A stretch of 64,000 nt of DNA from Thermodesulfobacteriota bacterium (lineage in GTDB: Bacteria > Desulfobacterota_D > UBA1144 > Nemesobacterales > UBA2774), in assembly GCA_035325995.1 (NCBI GenBank), contig DAOKYU010000001.1, positions 572,397 through 636,396 of the forward strand, given 5' to 3'. This document shows, in pieces, positions 8,405 through 17,400 of this stretch; the stretch's first letter is position 1, and every line of letters begins with the position of its first letter. Both the position numbers and the translations under genes were made by a program. A model generated the notes under the pieces. It worked only from the letters and a program-made list of their open reading frames with translations. It was not told where the DNA came from and did not search any database.

Positions 8405-9274
8405 TCAGCCGACGGCGACGCCGTGCATGGAGTAGTAAACGAGGACGAAATAATACGAGACGGGGAAGACGAATATGAGGCTGTCGAACCTGTCGAGCAC
8501 TCCGCCGTGGCCGGGGACTATGGCCCCCGAATCCTTTATGCCGACCCCCCTTTTTATGGCGGATTCCACGAGGTCGCCGAACACCGCCGCCGCCGATACG
8601 AATATCGCGAAGAGTATAGTCCAGTCGGACGACATAGGCGAGCCGAACCCGTAATTCACTATAAGGCCCGTCACTATGCACACGACCACGCCGCCCAGCG
8701 TGCCCTCGACCGTCTTGCCCGGGCTTATTACCGGGGCGATTTTCTTCTTTCCGAATTTGAGTCCCGTGAAGTAGGCGCCCGTGTCGTTAAGGAACGTGCA
8801 GGCAACGGTAAAGAATATGAAGAAGAAGCCCGGGTCGGCGAGGCCCTGTGCGTTCCCGGCGTAATGCCCTATAGCGCCGCGCGCGTCTATGTTACGGAGG
8901 AGCACGGCGTGGCAGAGGAGCCAGCCGAGATATACTATGCCGAAGAGTGTCGCCCCGCCTCTTATTATCGCGCTCTCCTCGCCCGTTTTCCTGAGGTTGA
9001 ATATGAGGACTAGCAGAACGGACAGGGTGAACATGAGCGAGAAATCGACGTATCCCTTGTACGCCGTGGCCGCTATCAGGAGAGACAGCACTATCCCCGA
9101 CCCCCGCGCATAGGGGAGGCTCCGCGACTGGAGCAGCCTTTGATATTCTATCTGCCCCGTGAGGACGAGCGCCATGATGAACAGGAGGAATACGATTCCC
9201 CCTATCCTGAATATGACGTAGAGTATCGGGACGGCTATCGCAGCCGTCACTATCCTTTGCCAGAAGTTGCTCAT
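8405..9274 (-). CDS. cdsA: Phosphatidate cytidylyltransferase
   Basis: A 289-residue integral membrane enzyme that makes CDP-diacylglycerol from CTP and phosphatidate. The C-terminal family signature is intact: SAIKRGVGIKDSGAIVPGHGG followed by DRFDSL near residues 250-275 (only in part shown), including the KR, KD, PGHGG and DR residues. About eight membrane helices are evident. It stands alone; the common neighbours uppS, frr, dxr and rseP are absent. It is divergent from the PurN-like gene at 9336. Confidence 0.93.
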   Translation of the reverse strand: MSNFWQRIVTAAIAVPILYVIFRIGGIVFLLFIMALVLTGQIEYQRLLQSRSLPYARGSGIVLSLLIAATAYKGYVDFSLMFTLSVLLVLIFNLRKTGEESAIIRGGATLFGIVYLGWLLCHAVLLRNIDARGAIGHYAGNAQGLADPGFFFIFFTVACTFLNDTGAYFTGLKFGKKKIAPVISPGKTVEGTLGGVVVCIVTGLIVNYGFGSPMSSDWTILFAIFVSAAAVFGDLVESAIKRGVGIKDSGAIVPGHGGVLDRFDSLIFVFPVSYYFVLVYYSMHGVAVG

Positions 9275-9335
9275 ACGGGTCGAATAGATATAATGTCCAT
9301 AACCTGACGGTTATTGCAAATAGAATATAACCCCT

Positions 9336-10106
9336 ATGAGCGAATCCGATATAAAACCATTGTTCGAGCCGCGCGGGGGGCCGATGAGCGTCGCCGTCCT
9401 GCTCTCGGGCTCGGGGACCAATTTCGTCGCCGTCGTCGAGGAGGAAAGGCGGCTGGCGCGCTCGGGCGAAAGGCTCTACGGCAGGATAGACGCCGTGTTC
9501 ACGAACGCCCCCGGGTGCGAGGGAGCCGGGAAGGCGGCGGAGTACGGGATACCGGTTCTGGGCCTAGGCTCGAAAAAGTATTTCGACGTCCTCGGCAAGG
9601 GCCCCGAAGACGAGGAGACGAGAGACTATTACGATGCCGCGGCGATCGCGCTTATCGAGAGCGTCGCGACTCCCGACATTATAGTCCTCGCCGGTTACAG
9701 GCGGAGGCTCGGCCGCGCCTTCATCGAAAGGTACGGCGGCAGGATACTGAACCTCTACCCCGGCGACATAACGAAGGACTACCTCGTACGCGGCGTCGAT
9801 GCCTCCGTCCAAGCGCTGAGGGCCGGGGAAGACAGCCTTCGCTGCACGGTGTACCTGGAGCGTTTCGGCGAGAGGTTCGGCACTGCCCTCGTCCAGTCCC
9901 CGCCCGTGTCGCTCGCTGGTTTCACCGAGGCCGACAGGGACGCCATGGGGGCCAGGATCAGGGAAGAGGCCGAGTGGAAGGCGCTTCCATTCGCCGTCCA
10001 CGAGCTCGTGGCCAAGGGAAGGGCCGGGATCGACGGGGACGGGGCGTTATACGTTGACGGAAAGAGGCTCGGGCCTTCGGGCTATCCCATGAAAGGCACG
10101 GAATAG
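9336..10106 (+). CDS. Formyltransferase-fold protein related to PurN, catalytic residues not conserved
   Basis: A 256-residue protein with clear similarity to phosphoribosylglycinamide formyltransferase: VAVLLSGSGTNF (about residue 19), AVFTNAPGC, DIIVLAGYRRRLGRAFI and RILNLYPGDITKDYL. PurN uses an N-x-H-P-S motif and an Asp in a D-T-G motif; here the first reads N-L-Y-P-G, with Tyr in place of the catalytic His, and the second region reads RFGTALVQ, with no Asp. It is also about 45 residues longer than PurN. So a normal GAR transformylase reaction is unlikely; a binding or altered role is more probable. A later ATG at 9384 would remove the first 16 residues; 9336 is kept because it is in frame with no better ribosome site. 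Confidence 0.72.
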   Translation: MSESDIKPLFEPRGGPMSVAVLLSGSGTNFVAVVEEERRLARSGERLYGRIDAVFTNAPGCEGAGKAAEYGIPVLGLGSKKYFDVLGKGPEDEETRDYYDAAAIALIESVATPDIIVLAGYRRRLGRAFIERYGGRILNLYPGDITKDYLVRGVDASVQALRAGEDSLRCTVYLERFGERFGTALVQSPPVSLAGFTEADRDAMGARIREEAEWKALPFAVHELVAKGRAGIDGDGALYVDGKRLGPSGYPMKGTE

Positions 10107-10193
10107 TAGAACGCACGGCGTCTATAAAACACTTTAACTTCGTTTTTCAACCCATTGCAATAATGAGAGAATCTATTCCGGATGCGCTGGCTG

Positions 10194-11873
10194 TCAGGGC
10201 TTGTTCTTTTCCTTCGCCCACGAATCCTTGAGCGTGACGGTCCTGTTGAATACTAACGCGCCCTTTTTCGAATCCCGGGCGTCCGGCGTGAAGTACCCGA
10301 GCCTCTCGAACTGATAGTTTACCCCGGGCTCGGCGTCGGCCAGCCCCGGCTCGACCGGGCGGTCTTTCAGCACGGTGAGCGAATCGGGGTTCAGGCGCTC
10401 CTTGTAGTCCGAGCCGTCCGCCCCGGGCTCGGGAACGGTAAACAGCCTGTCGTAGAGCCTGACCTCGGCTTTTATCGCGTGCGGGGCCGAAACCCAGTGA
10501 ATCGTGGCCTTTACCTTCCTCCCGTCGGGGGCGTCTCCCCCCTTCGTCGAAGGGTCGTACGTGCAAAGGAGCTCCGTCACCTCGCCGTTTTCGTCCTTTA
10601 CGACGCCCTCGCACCGGAGGAAATAGGCGTACCGGAGCCTCACCTCCACCCCCGGCGAGAGCCTGAAGAACTTCTTCGGCGGATTCTCCATGAAGTCGTC
10701 GCGTTCGATGTAGAGCTGCCCCGAAAACGGCACCTTCCTCGTGCCCATCGAAGGGTCCTCTGGGTTGTTGACGGCGTCCAGCTCCTCGGACCCGCCCTCG
10801 GGATAGTTCGTGATGGTTACCCTGAGCGGGTTGAGGACGGCCATAACCCTCCGCGCCCTCTTGTTGAGGTCGTCACGTATGCTGTGCTCCAGGAGCGATA
10901 TGTCTATGACGCTCTCCTGCTTCGTGACCCCTATCCTGGAGCAGAAGTTTCTTATGGACTCGGGCGTGTATCCCCTTCGCCGGAGGCCCGAGATAGTCGG
11001 CATCCTCGGGTCGTCCCAGCCGTTTACGTACCCGTCCCGGACGAGCTCTAAAAGCCGCCTCTTGCTCATGACCGTGTAGTTGAGATTGAGCCTCGAAAAC
11101 TCTATCTGCTGCGGGTGATATATGCCGAGCTCGTCCAAAAACCAGTCGTAGAGCGGCCTGTGGTCTTCGAATTCGAGCGTGCAGAGCGAATGCGTGATCT
11201 TTTCGATGGAATCCGATACGCAGTGCGCATAATCGTACATAGGGTATATGTGCCACTCGTCCCCGGTCCTGTAATGCGGCTCCTGGATTATCCTGTACAT
11301 GACGGGATCACGCATGTTGATGTTGCCCGAGGCCATGTCGATCTTCGCCCGGAGAACGTGCGCGCCCTCCGGGAACTCGCCCTCCTTCATGCGCCTGAAG
11401 AGGTCGAGGTTCTCTTGGGCCGGGCGGTCCCTCCAGGGACTGTTCTTTCCGGGCTCGCTGAGTGTGCCCCTGTACTCTCTTATCTCGTCGGCGGACAGGC
11501 TGTCTACGTAGGCCTTCCCCGCCTTTATAAGCGTTACGGCGTGATCGTATAGCGCCTGGAAGTAGTCCGAAGCGTGGTAGAGCCCGTCCCAGTCGAAGCC
11601 GAGCCACCTGACGTCGTTCTCTATCGCCTCGACATACTCGGTGTCTTCCTTCGCCGGGTTCGTGTCGTCGTACCTCAGGTTACACGTGCCGCCGTATTCC
11701 CCGGCGATGCCGAAGTTAAGGCAGATGGACTTGGCGTGGCCTATGTGGAGGCAGCCGTTGGGCTCGGGGGGGAAACGCGTCGCCACCCTGCCCCCGAACT
11801 TTCCGCTCTCGTTGTCCTCCTCGACTATCGTGCGTATGAAGTCGAGGCTTCTCTTCTCTCCGTTCTCTTCCAT
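10194..11873 (-). CDS. glnS: Glutaminyl-tRNA synthetase
   Basis: A 559-residue class Ic synthetase that charges tRNA-Gln directly. PPEPNGCLHIGH (HIGH at residues 43-46) and the KMSKS equivalent VMSKRRL (near residue 270) are intact. GlnRS-specific rather than GluRS-specific features include YDDTNPAKE and RVMAVLNPLRVTITNYPEG, leading into the two beta-barrel anticodon-binding domains. Length matches E. coli GlnRS (554). Its presence suggests tRNA-Gln is made directly, at least in part, rather than only through GatCAB. It is monocistronic by spacing. Confidence 0.97.
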   Translation of the reverse strand: MEENGEKRSLDFIRTIVEEDNESGKFGGRVATRFPPEPNGCLHIGHAKSICLNFGIAGEYGGTCNLRYDDTNPAKEDTEYVEAIENDVRWLGFDWDGLYHASDYFQALYDHAVTLIKAGKAYVDSLSADEIREYRGTLSEPGKNSPWRDRPAQENLDLFRRMKEGEFPEGAHVLRAKIDMASGNINMRDPVMYRIIQEPHYRTGDEWHIYPMYDYAHCVSDSIEKITHSLCTLEFEDHRPLYDWFLDELGIYHPQQIEFSRLNLNYTVMSKRRLLELVRDGYVNGWDDPRMPTISGLRRRGYTPESIRNFCSRIGVTKQESVIDISLLEHSIRDDLNKRARRVMAVLNPLRVTITNYPEGGSEELDAVNNPEDPSMGTRKVPFSGQLYIERDDFMENPPKKFFRLSPGVEVRLRYAYFLRCEGVVKDENGEVTELLCTYDPSTKGGDAPDGRKVKATIHWVSAPHAIKAEVRLYDRLFTVPEPGADGSDYKERLNPDSLTVLKDRPVEPGLADAEPGVNYQFERLGYFTPDARDSKKGALVFNRTVTLKDSWAKEKNKP

Positions 11874-12003
11874 TCCGTTTCCCTTCTCCCGATGTCTCCG
11901 GGGATTAATATTATACGACCTGAGAAAAAATCAAAGCCCCGGCCGCCGCCGCTCATTACCGCCGATATGTTGCCTAACCTCGCCTAAGCAATTACAATTA
12001 CGC

Positions 12004-12990
12004 ATGATGTATTTCCCAGCATACAGGCCGAGAAGGCTGAGAAGGACAAAGACGATCCGCGACCTCGTTTCGGAAACGAGGCTGTCCGCGGACGAGTTCA
12101 TTTACCCAATGTTCGCAGCCCCGGGCAAGGGCGTAAGGGAGGAAGTCCCCTCCATGCCCGGCATATACAAGCAGTCGATCGATAATATCGTCAAGGAGGC
12201 CCGCGAGGCCGAGGCGCTGGGCGTAAAATCCGTCCTCCTCTTCGGCATCCCCGAGCACAAGGACGAGACGGGGAGCGAAGGCTACGCCGATGACGGCATC
12301 ATACAGAAGACCGTACGCGAGCTAAGGAAAAAGACGCCCGACATGCTCGTCGTAACGGACGTCTGCATGTGCGAGTACACGAGCCACGGGCACTGCGGGA
12401 TAATAAAGGGCGGCGACGTCGACAACGACGAGACGCTGGATTATCTCGCGAAGATGGCCGTCTCTCACGCCGAGGCCGGGGCCGACATAATCGCCCCGTC
12501 CGACATGATGGACGGCAGGGTCGGCGTCATAAGGGAGGCCCTCGACGACGCGGGTTTCGAGAAGGTCCCGGTAATGGCCTACTCGGCCAAGTACGCCTCG
12601 GGGTTCTACGGCCCCTTCAGGGACGCCGCCGAATCGCCTCCCCAGTTCGGCGACAGGCGAAGCTACCAGATGGACCCGCCCAACGTTAGGGAAGCGCTCC
12701 GCGAGATAGCCCTCGACATCGAAGAGGGGGCTGACATCGTGATGGTGAAGCCCGCGCTTTCGTACCTCGACGTCATACGCGCCGCGCGCGAGGAGTTCGA
12801 CCACCCATTGGCCGCCTATAACGTCAGCGGCGAATATTCGATGGTCAAGGCCGCCGGGAAGCTAGGGTGGATAGACGAGAAGCTCGTAATGATGGAAATA
12901 CTGACGAGCATAAAGCGGGCCGGGGCCGACATCATAATCACCTACCACGCAAAGGAAGCCGCCGAAATCCTCCGCGGCCGGGGGAAGTAA
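12004..12990 (+). CDS. hemB: Delta-aminolevulinic acid dehydratase (porphobilinogen synthase)
   Basis: A 328-residue enzyme that condenses two 5-aminolevulinate molecules to porphobilinogen in tetrapyrrole synthesis. The N terminus YFPAYRPRRLRRT is the usual arm. Zinc ligands are visible in DVCMCEYTSHGHC (three Cys), so it is the zinc-dependent type. The two Schiff-base lysines lie in MAYSAKYASGFYGPF and VKPALSYLDVI. The start is ATG 12004 or the adjacent 12007; longer in-frame extensions upstream overlap glnS and lack family similarity. No strong ribosome site is seen. A small gene follows with no gap. Confidence 0.95.
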   Translation: MMYFPAYRPRRLRRTKTIRDLVSETRLSADEFIYPMFAAPGKGVREEVPSMPGIYKQSIDNIVKEAREAEALGVKSVLLFGIPEHKDETGSEGYADDGIIQKTVRELRKKTPDMLVVTDVCMCEYTSHGHCGIIKGGDVDNDETLDYLAKMAVSHAEAGADIIAPSDMMDGRVGVIREALDDAGFEKVPVMAYSAKYASGFYGPFRDAAESPPQFGDRRSYQMDPPNVREALREIALDIEEGADIVMVKPALSYLDVIRAAREEFDHPLAAYNVSGEYSMVKAAGKLGWIDEKLVMMEILTSIKRAGADIIITYHAKEAAEILRGRGK

Positions 12991-13197
12991 ATGGCCGGCA
13001 ATCCCCACTATAAGGTCGTCGAGCTCTCGCTCGTCACGGACGAGGAGATAGAGAAGGCGCTCAACACGTGGACCGGCGAGGGGTGGACCTTCGACGGGAT
13101 TCACTTCGTCGTGAGGGACTCCTCGAAGAGGCCGACGATGGCGTTCATCTTCTTCACCTCGGGCGCGGGCGAGTCCGAAGGGCTCAAGAGCATCTGA
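12991..13197 (+). CDS. Small DUF4177-like protein
   Basis: A 68-residue protein. HYKVVELSLVTDEEIEKALN and GEGWTFDGIHFVV match the DUF4177 pattern (strand, short helix, then EGW and a second strand), a small soluble fold of unknown function. Its ATG follows the hemB stop directly, with GGGGGAAG inside the end of hemB as ribosome site, so it is translationally coupled to hemB. Whether it has a role in heme synthesis is unknown. Confidence 0.72.
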   Translation: MAGNPHYKVVELSLVTDEEIEKALNTWTGEGWTFDGIHFVVRDSSKRPTMAFIFFTSGAGESEGLKSI

Positions 13198-13243
13198 CCG
13201 GTTTTTCTTCCGGAATTATCCGCTGCCGCAGAGTGTACAGGGA

Positions 13244-13262
13244 CGTCCCGAAGGGACGGTGT
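13244..13262. other. Hairpin with UUCG-type loop between convergent genes
   Basis: On the minus strand CGTCC-CTTCG-GGACG can form a stable stem directly after the HAD gene stop. There is no clear T run, so it may be a weak terminator, an mRNA 3' end protector or a small repeat. Confidence 0.35.
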
Positions 13263-13263
13263 T

Positions 13264-14004
13264 TCAGCCTTCCGCTTTCAGGCCCGATGCGCCGGAGTCG
13301 TTGAGGTAGCTCTCGAGCCCGGTGAGGTCGCCTATCCTGTCCATGCGCTCCAGCGATGCGTATTCCCCTTCCCTGTCGAGGAGTATCGCGCGTATGCCGA
13401 GGGCGCGCGGGCCGTGGAAGTCGTTCCTGAGGTCGTCGCCCACGTGTATGGACTCTCCGGGATCCACCCCGGCCTTTTCGAGGGCGGCGAGGTATATCCC
13501 GTGAGAGGGCTTTGCGAACCCCGCCTCGCTCGATATTACGAACGTGTCGAAGTAATCATATATGCCGAGCCGCTCCATAACGTCGTAGACGCGGGAGTCG
13601 AAATTCGATATTATGCCGAGTTTGTAGCACCTGGATTTAAGCGATTCGAGCACGGGGACGGTTTCGGGAAAGAGCGTCCACGCCTCCGTCCTGAACACCT
13701 CGAAGAGCTCGTCGAAATGCTCGTCGAAGCCGGGGAACATTCCGACCTCCGTGTAAACGTCGGTGACCACCTTTTTCCACCAGTCCTTTTCGAGTCCTTT
13801 TCTCTCTTCGCCTGAAACCCCGCCGAAAGCGAGCGGGGGCGCGTTCCTGAACGCCTTCGAAAACGCCCTCCTGAGCGCGGCCGTGTCGGGGTCGGCCCCG
13901 TATTTGCGGGCCACTCCGGCGTACGTGTTCCCTAGACCTTCCTTTATGAAAAAGAGTGTGTCGGCGGCGTCGAAGAATATGGTCGTGATCTTTCCGTTTG
14001 TCAT
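13264..14004 (-). CDS. HAD superfamily hydrolase, REG-2/HDHD3-like
   Basis: A 246-residue HAD protein. Motif I reads FFDAADTL (nucleophile Asp12), motif II KLGIISNFD (near 125), motif III KPSHGIY (Lys) and motif IV VGDDLRNDFHG. The second aspartate of the usual DxDGT motif is replaced by Ala, as in the DREG-2/HDHD3 subgroup, where phosphatase activity is uncertain. The large inserted cap after motif I is helical. The start MTNGKITT at 14004 is preferred over an upstream ATG because it fits the family and has AGAGAGA upstream. It is divergent from the pseudo-receiver gene. Confidence 0.82.
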   Translation of the reverse strand: MTNGKITTIFFDAADTLFFIKEGLGNTYAGVARKYGADPDTAALRRAFSKAFRNAPPLAFGGVSGEERKGLEKDWWKKVVTDVYTEVGMFPGFDEHFDELFEVFRTEAWTLFPETVPVLESLKSRCYKLGIISNFDSRVYDVMERLGIYDYFDTFVISSEAGFAKPSHGIYLAALEKAGVDPGESIHVGDDLRNDFHGPRALGIRAILLDREGEYASLERMDRIGDLTGLESYLNDSGASGLKAEG

Positions 14005-14072
14005 GCGAATGTCTCTCTTTGTCTGAATGAAGACTTTAATATACACTCTATTTTCAGAAGGAGTAACTGGTG

Positions 14073-14480
14073 ATGGAGAGCACCGAAGACGTATACGCCG
14101 CTATCATCGTCCGCGATCTCATGTTCGCTTCGAGGATACGCGAGGCGGCCAAAAGAACCGGGGTCAGGCTCGAATTCGTAAAATCCGGCGACGGGTTCGC
14201 CGGGAAACTCGCCTCCCGTCCGCCCGCGTTTTTTATCGTCGACCTCGGCACAAAAGGTCTCGATCCCTTCTCGGTTATAAGGGAGATACGGGAAGCGCCC
14301 GCCCTCTCCGGCGCGCGCGTTATAGGCTTCCTCCCGCACGTAGAAACGGATCTCAGAAAGAAAGCGGCAGAGGCGGGATACGACCTCGTCGCGGCGCGCT
14401 CGTGGATGGCGATGAACGTCGAGAAGATATTCACCGACATCGCCGCCGGAAAGCCGTTCCCGATGAAATCCGGTCAATAG
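14073..14480 (+). CDS. Receiver-like (CheY-fold) protein lacking most phosphorylation residues
   Basis: A 135-residue single-domain protein with the alternating strand and helix pattern of response-regulator receivers: first strand AAIIVRDLMFASRI, middle strand FFIVDLG, fourth strand VIGFLPHV. Asp57 lies where the phospho-acceptor should be, but the paired acidic residues of strand one are reduced to R14-D15, and the conserved Thr/Ser and Lys are not seen. I therefore read it as a pseudo-receiver or stand-alone signalling adaptor. A strong AGAAGGAG site at 14056-14063 supports translation; GTG 14070 is an alternative start one codon upstream. Its end overlaps the convergent metH end by seven bases. 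Confidence 0.62.
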   Translation: MESTEDVYAAIIVRDLMFASRIREAAKRTGVRLEFVKSGDGFAGKLASRPPAFFIVDLGTKGLDPFSVIREIREAPALSGARVIGFLPHVETDLRKKAAEAGYDLVAARSWMAMNVEKIFTDIAAGKPFPMKSGQ

Positions 14481-17400
14481 CCGAGGTTCGGCCTCAGCCA
14501 CTTCTCCACCTCCGGAAGGGGTATCCCCTTCCGTTTCGCGTAGTCCTCGGCCTGGTCCCTGTCTATGTCGCCTATGTGCATGTACCTCGACTGCGGGTGC
14601 CCGAAGTAGAACCCGGCGACGGAGCTCGGCGGGTATATAGCGAAGTTCTCCGTTATCTCGACACCGATGTTCTCCTTCACGCGGAGCATCTTCCACAGCG
14701 CCGCTTTTTCGGTGTGGTCCGGGCAGGCAGGGTATCCGGGCGCGGGCCTTATGCCCCTGTACTTTTCCTTTACGAGGTCCTCGTACGTGAGGTCCTCTTC
14801 CTTTCCGTAGCCCCATGCGTCGCGGGCGCGCTTGTGCATCATCTCGGCGAGCGCCTCGGCCACCCTGTCGCCGAGGGCCTGGACCATTATCGCCGAGTAA
14901 TCGTCGCCCGCCTTCCGGAACGTGTCGGCGAAGGTCTCCACCTCCTTACCGGCGGTGACGGCGAACCCGCCCATGTAATCGGCCCTCCCGGAATCTTTCG
15001 GCGCGACGAAATCCGCGAGCGAATAGTATATTTCGTTCTCTCCCTTCGACCTCTGCTGGCGGAGGAAGTGGAACGTCTCGACGACTTCCTCCCGGCTCTC
15101 GTCCGCGTAGACCTCGACATCGTCGCCGACGCTGCTCGCGGGCCAGAACCCCTGGACGGCCCTCGGGCCGAACCTCTTCTCCGAGGCAATCTGCCCGAGC
15201 AGCCTCTCGGCGTCATCGTAGAGGCTCCTCGCCTGGGCGCCGTATTTCTTATGGTCGAGTATGGCGGGGAACACCCCCTTGAGCCCCCACACCCAAAAGA
15301 GCGGCGACCAGTCGATGTACGGGACGACGTCCTCTATCTTTATATTCTTCATGACCTCGACGCCCAGCTTCTCTGGCACGTCTATACGCGCCGTTTTCCA
15401 GTCGTCGGTGAACCTCTTCTCGCGGGCCTTTTCGATCGGGATGAACTCGGCCGCGCTTTTGGACTTCGAATGGCGCTCGCGGAGCTCCTCGTGCTTGCGC
15501 CGCGTTTCTTCGGCGAACTCCTCGTACTTGTCCGGGTTTAGGAGGCTGTTGCAGACGTTGACGACGAGCGAGGCGTCCTGCACGTGGCTCACGACGCCGC
15601 TGTAGTGGGGCGCTATTTTTATGGCCGTGTGGGCCTTACTCGTCGTTGCCCCGCCGATTAGCAGCGGCGTTTTGAACCCCTGCCGCTCCATCTCGGAGGC
15701 GTTGTAGACCATCTCGTCGAGGGACGGCGTTATGAGCCCGCTGAGCCCGATTATATTCGCGTTCACTTCCCTTGCCGTTTTGAGTATGTTGTCGCACGAC
15801 ACCATGACGCCCAGGTCTATGACCTCGTAGTTATTGCACCCGAGGACGACCGAAACGATGTTCTTCCCGATGTCGTGGACGTCGCCCTTCACCGTCGCGA
15901 TGACGAACTTCCCGCGCGCCGCCCCGCCGGATGCATTAGCCTTTTCGAGCTCCATGTAGGGCTGGAGGAATGCGACGGCTTTCTTCATGACGCGCGCGCT
16001 CTTGACGACCTGCGGGAGGAACATCTTCCCTTCGCCGAAGAGCTGGCCGACTATTTTCATCCCGTCCATGAGCGGGCCCTCTATGACGTCGAGCGGCTTT
16101 CGGTATTTATTGAGCGCCTCCTCCGTGTCGGCGTCTATGTAATCGACTATTCCTTTTACCAGCGAGTGCGAGAGCCTTTCCTCGACGGTCCCTTCCCTCC
16201 ATTCTTCGGTTTCCCTGTCCCTCGTCTTTCCGGAGTCCTTCACCTTCTCGGCGTAATCGACGAGTATTTCGGTGGCGTCGGGCTTCCTGTTGAAAAGGAC
16301 GTCCTCGACCTTCTCCAGAAGCTCCTTGTCTATCTCCTCGTATACTTCGAGCATGCCGGCGTTGACTATCGCCATGTCGAGCCCGGCCTTTATCGCGTGG
16401 TAGAGGAATGCGGCGTGCATGGCCTCCCTTACGACGTTGTTTCCCCTGAACGAGAATGAAACGTTGCTTAGCCCGCCGCTCGTCTTCGCGCCGGGGCAGA
16501 CTTTTTTAATCTCCCTTACGGCTTCTATGAAATCGAGCGCGTAGTTATTGTGCTCCTCGATGCCCGTCGCGACTGTAAGCACGTTCGGGTCGAATATGAT
16601 GTCCGAGGGGTCCATGCCCGCCTTTTCGGTGAGGAGCTTGTACGCCCTTTGGCAAATCCTGATCTTGTCTTCCTTGGTCGCCGCCTGGCCTTTTTCGTCG
16701 AACGCCATGACGACGGCCGCAGCGCCGTAGCGCATTATCTCGCGCGCGTTGGCGAGAAACTTCTCCTCGCCCTCCTTCAGGCTTATGGAGTTTACGATCC
16801 CCTTCCCCTGAATGCACTTGAGCCCGGCCTCTATGACGGTGAATTTCGAGCTGTCTATCATCACAGGGACCCGGGCTATGTCGGGCTCGGTCGCTATGAG
16901 ATTAAGGAACCTCGTCATGCACGCCTCGCCGTCGAGTAAAGCCTCGTCGAAGTTGACGTCTATGACATTGGCCCCGTTTTCCACCTGCTGCTTCGCCACC
17001 GAGAGCGCCCCCTCGAAGTCGTCCTCTTTTATGAGCCCGGCGAACCTGGGCGAGCCCGTGACGTTCGTCCTCTCGCCCACCATCACGAAGGGCGCATCCT
17101 CGCCTATGTTGAGCGCTTCGAGCCCGCTCAGGCGCGTGGCCGGCGGGATTTCAGGGATAGCGCGCGGGGGGTAGTCCTTCACCCTCTCGACTATCGCCTT
17201 TATGTGGTCCGGCGTCGTGCCGCAGCATCCACCGACGACGTTGATGAATCCGCTTTCGGCGAAGTCTTCGAGGTAAGTAGCCGTATCCCCGGGCGTCTGG
17301 TCGTATCCCGTGTCGCTCAGCGGATTCGGCAGCCCCGCGTTGGGATAGCAGCTCACGTAGCAGTCGGCGATGCGCGAAAGCTCCTCGATGTACGGCCTCA

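Noticed and set aside
11641..12003. N-terminal extension of HemB
   Set aside because: The extra residues overlap glnS on the other strand and are unlike any HemB; the family N terminus starts at 12004.
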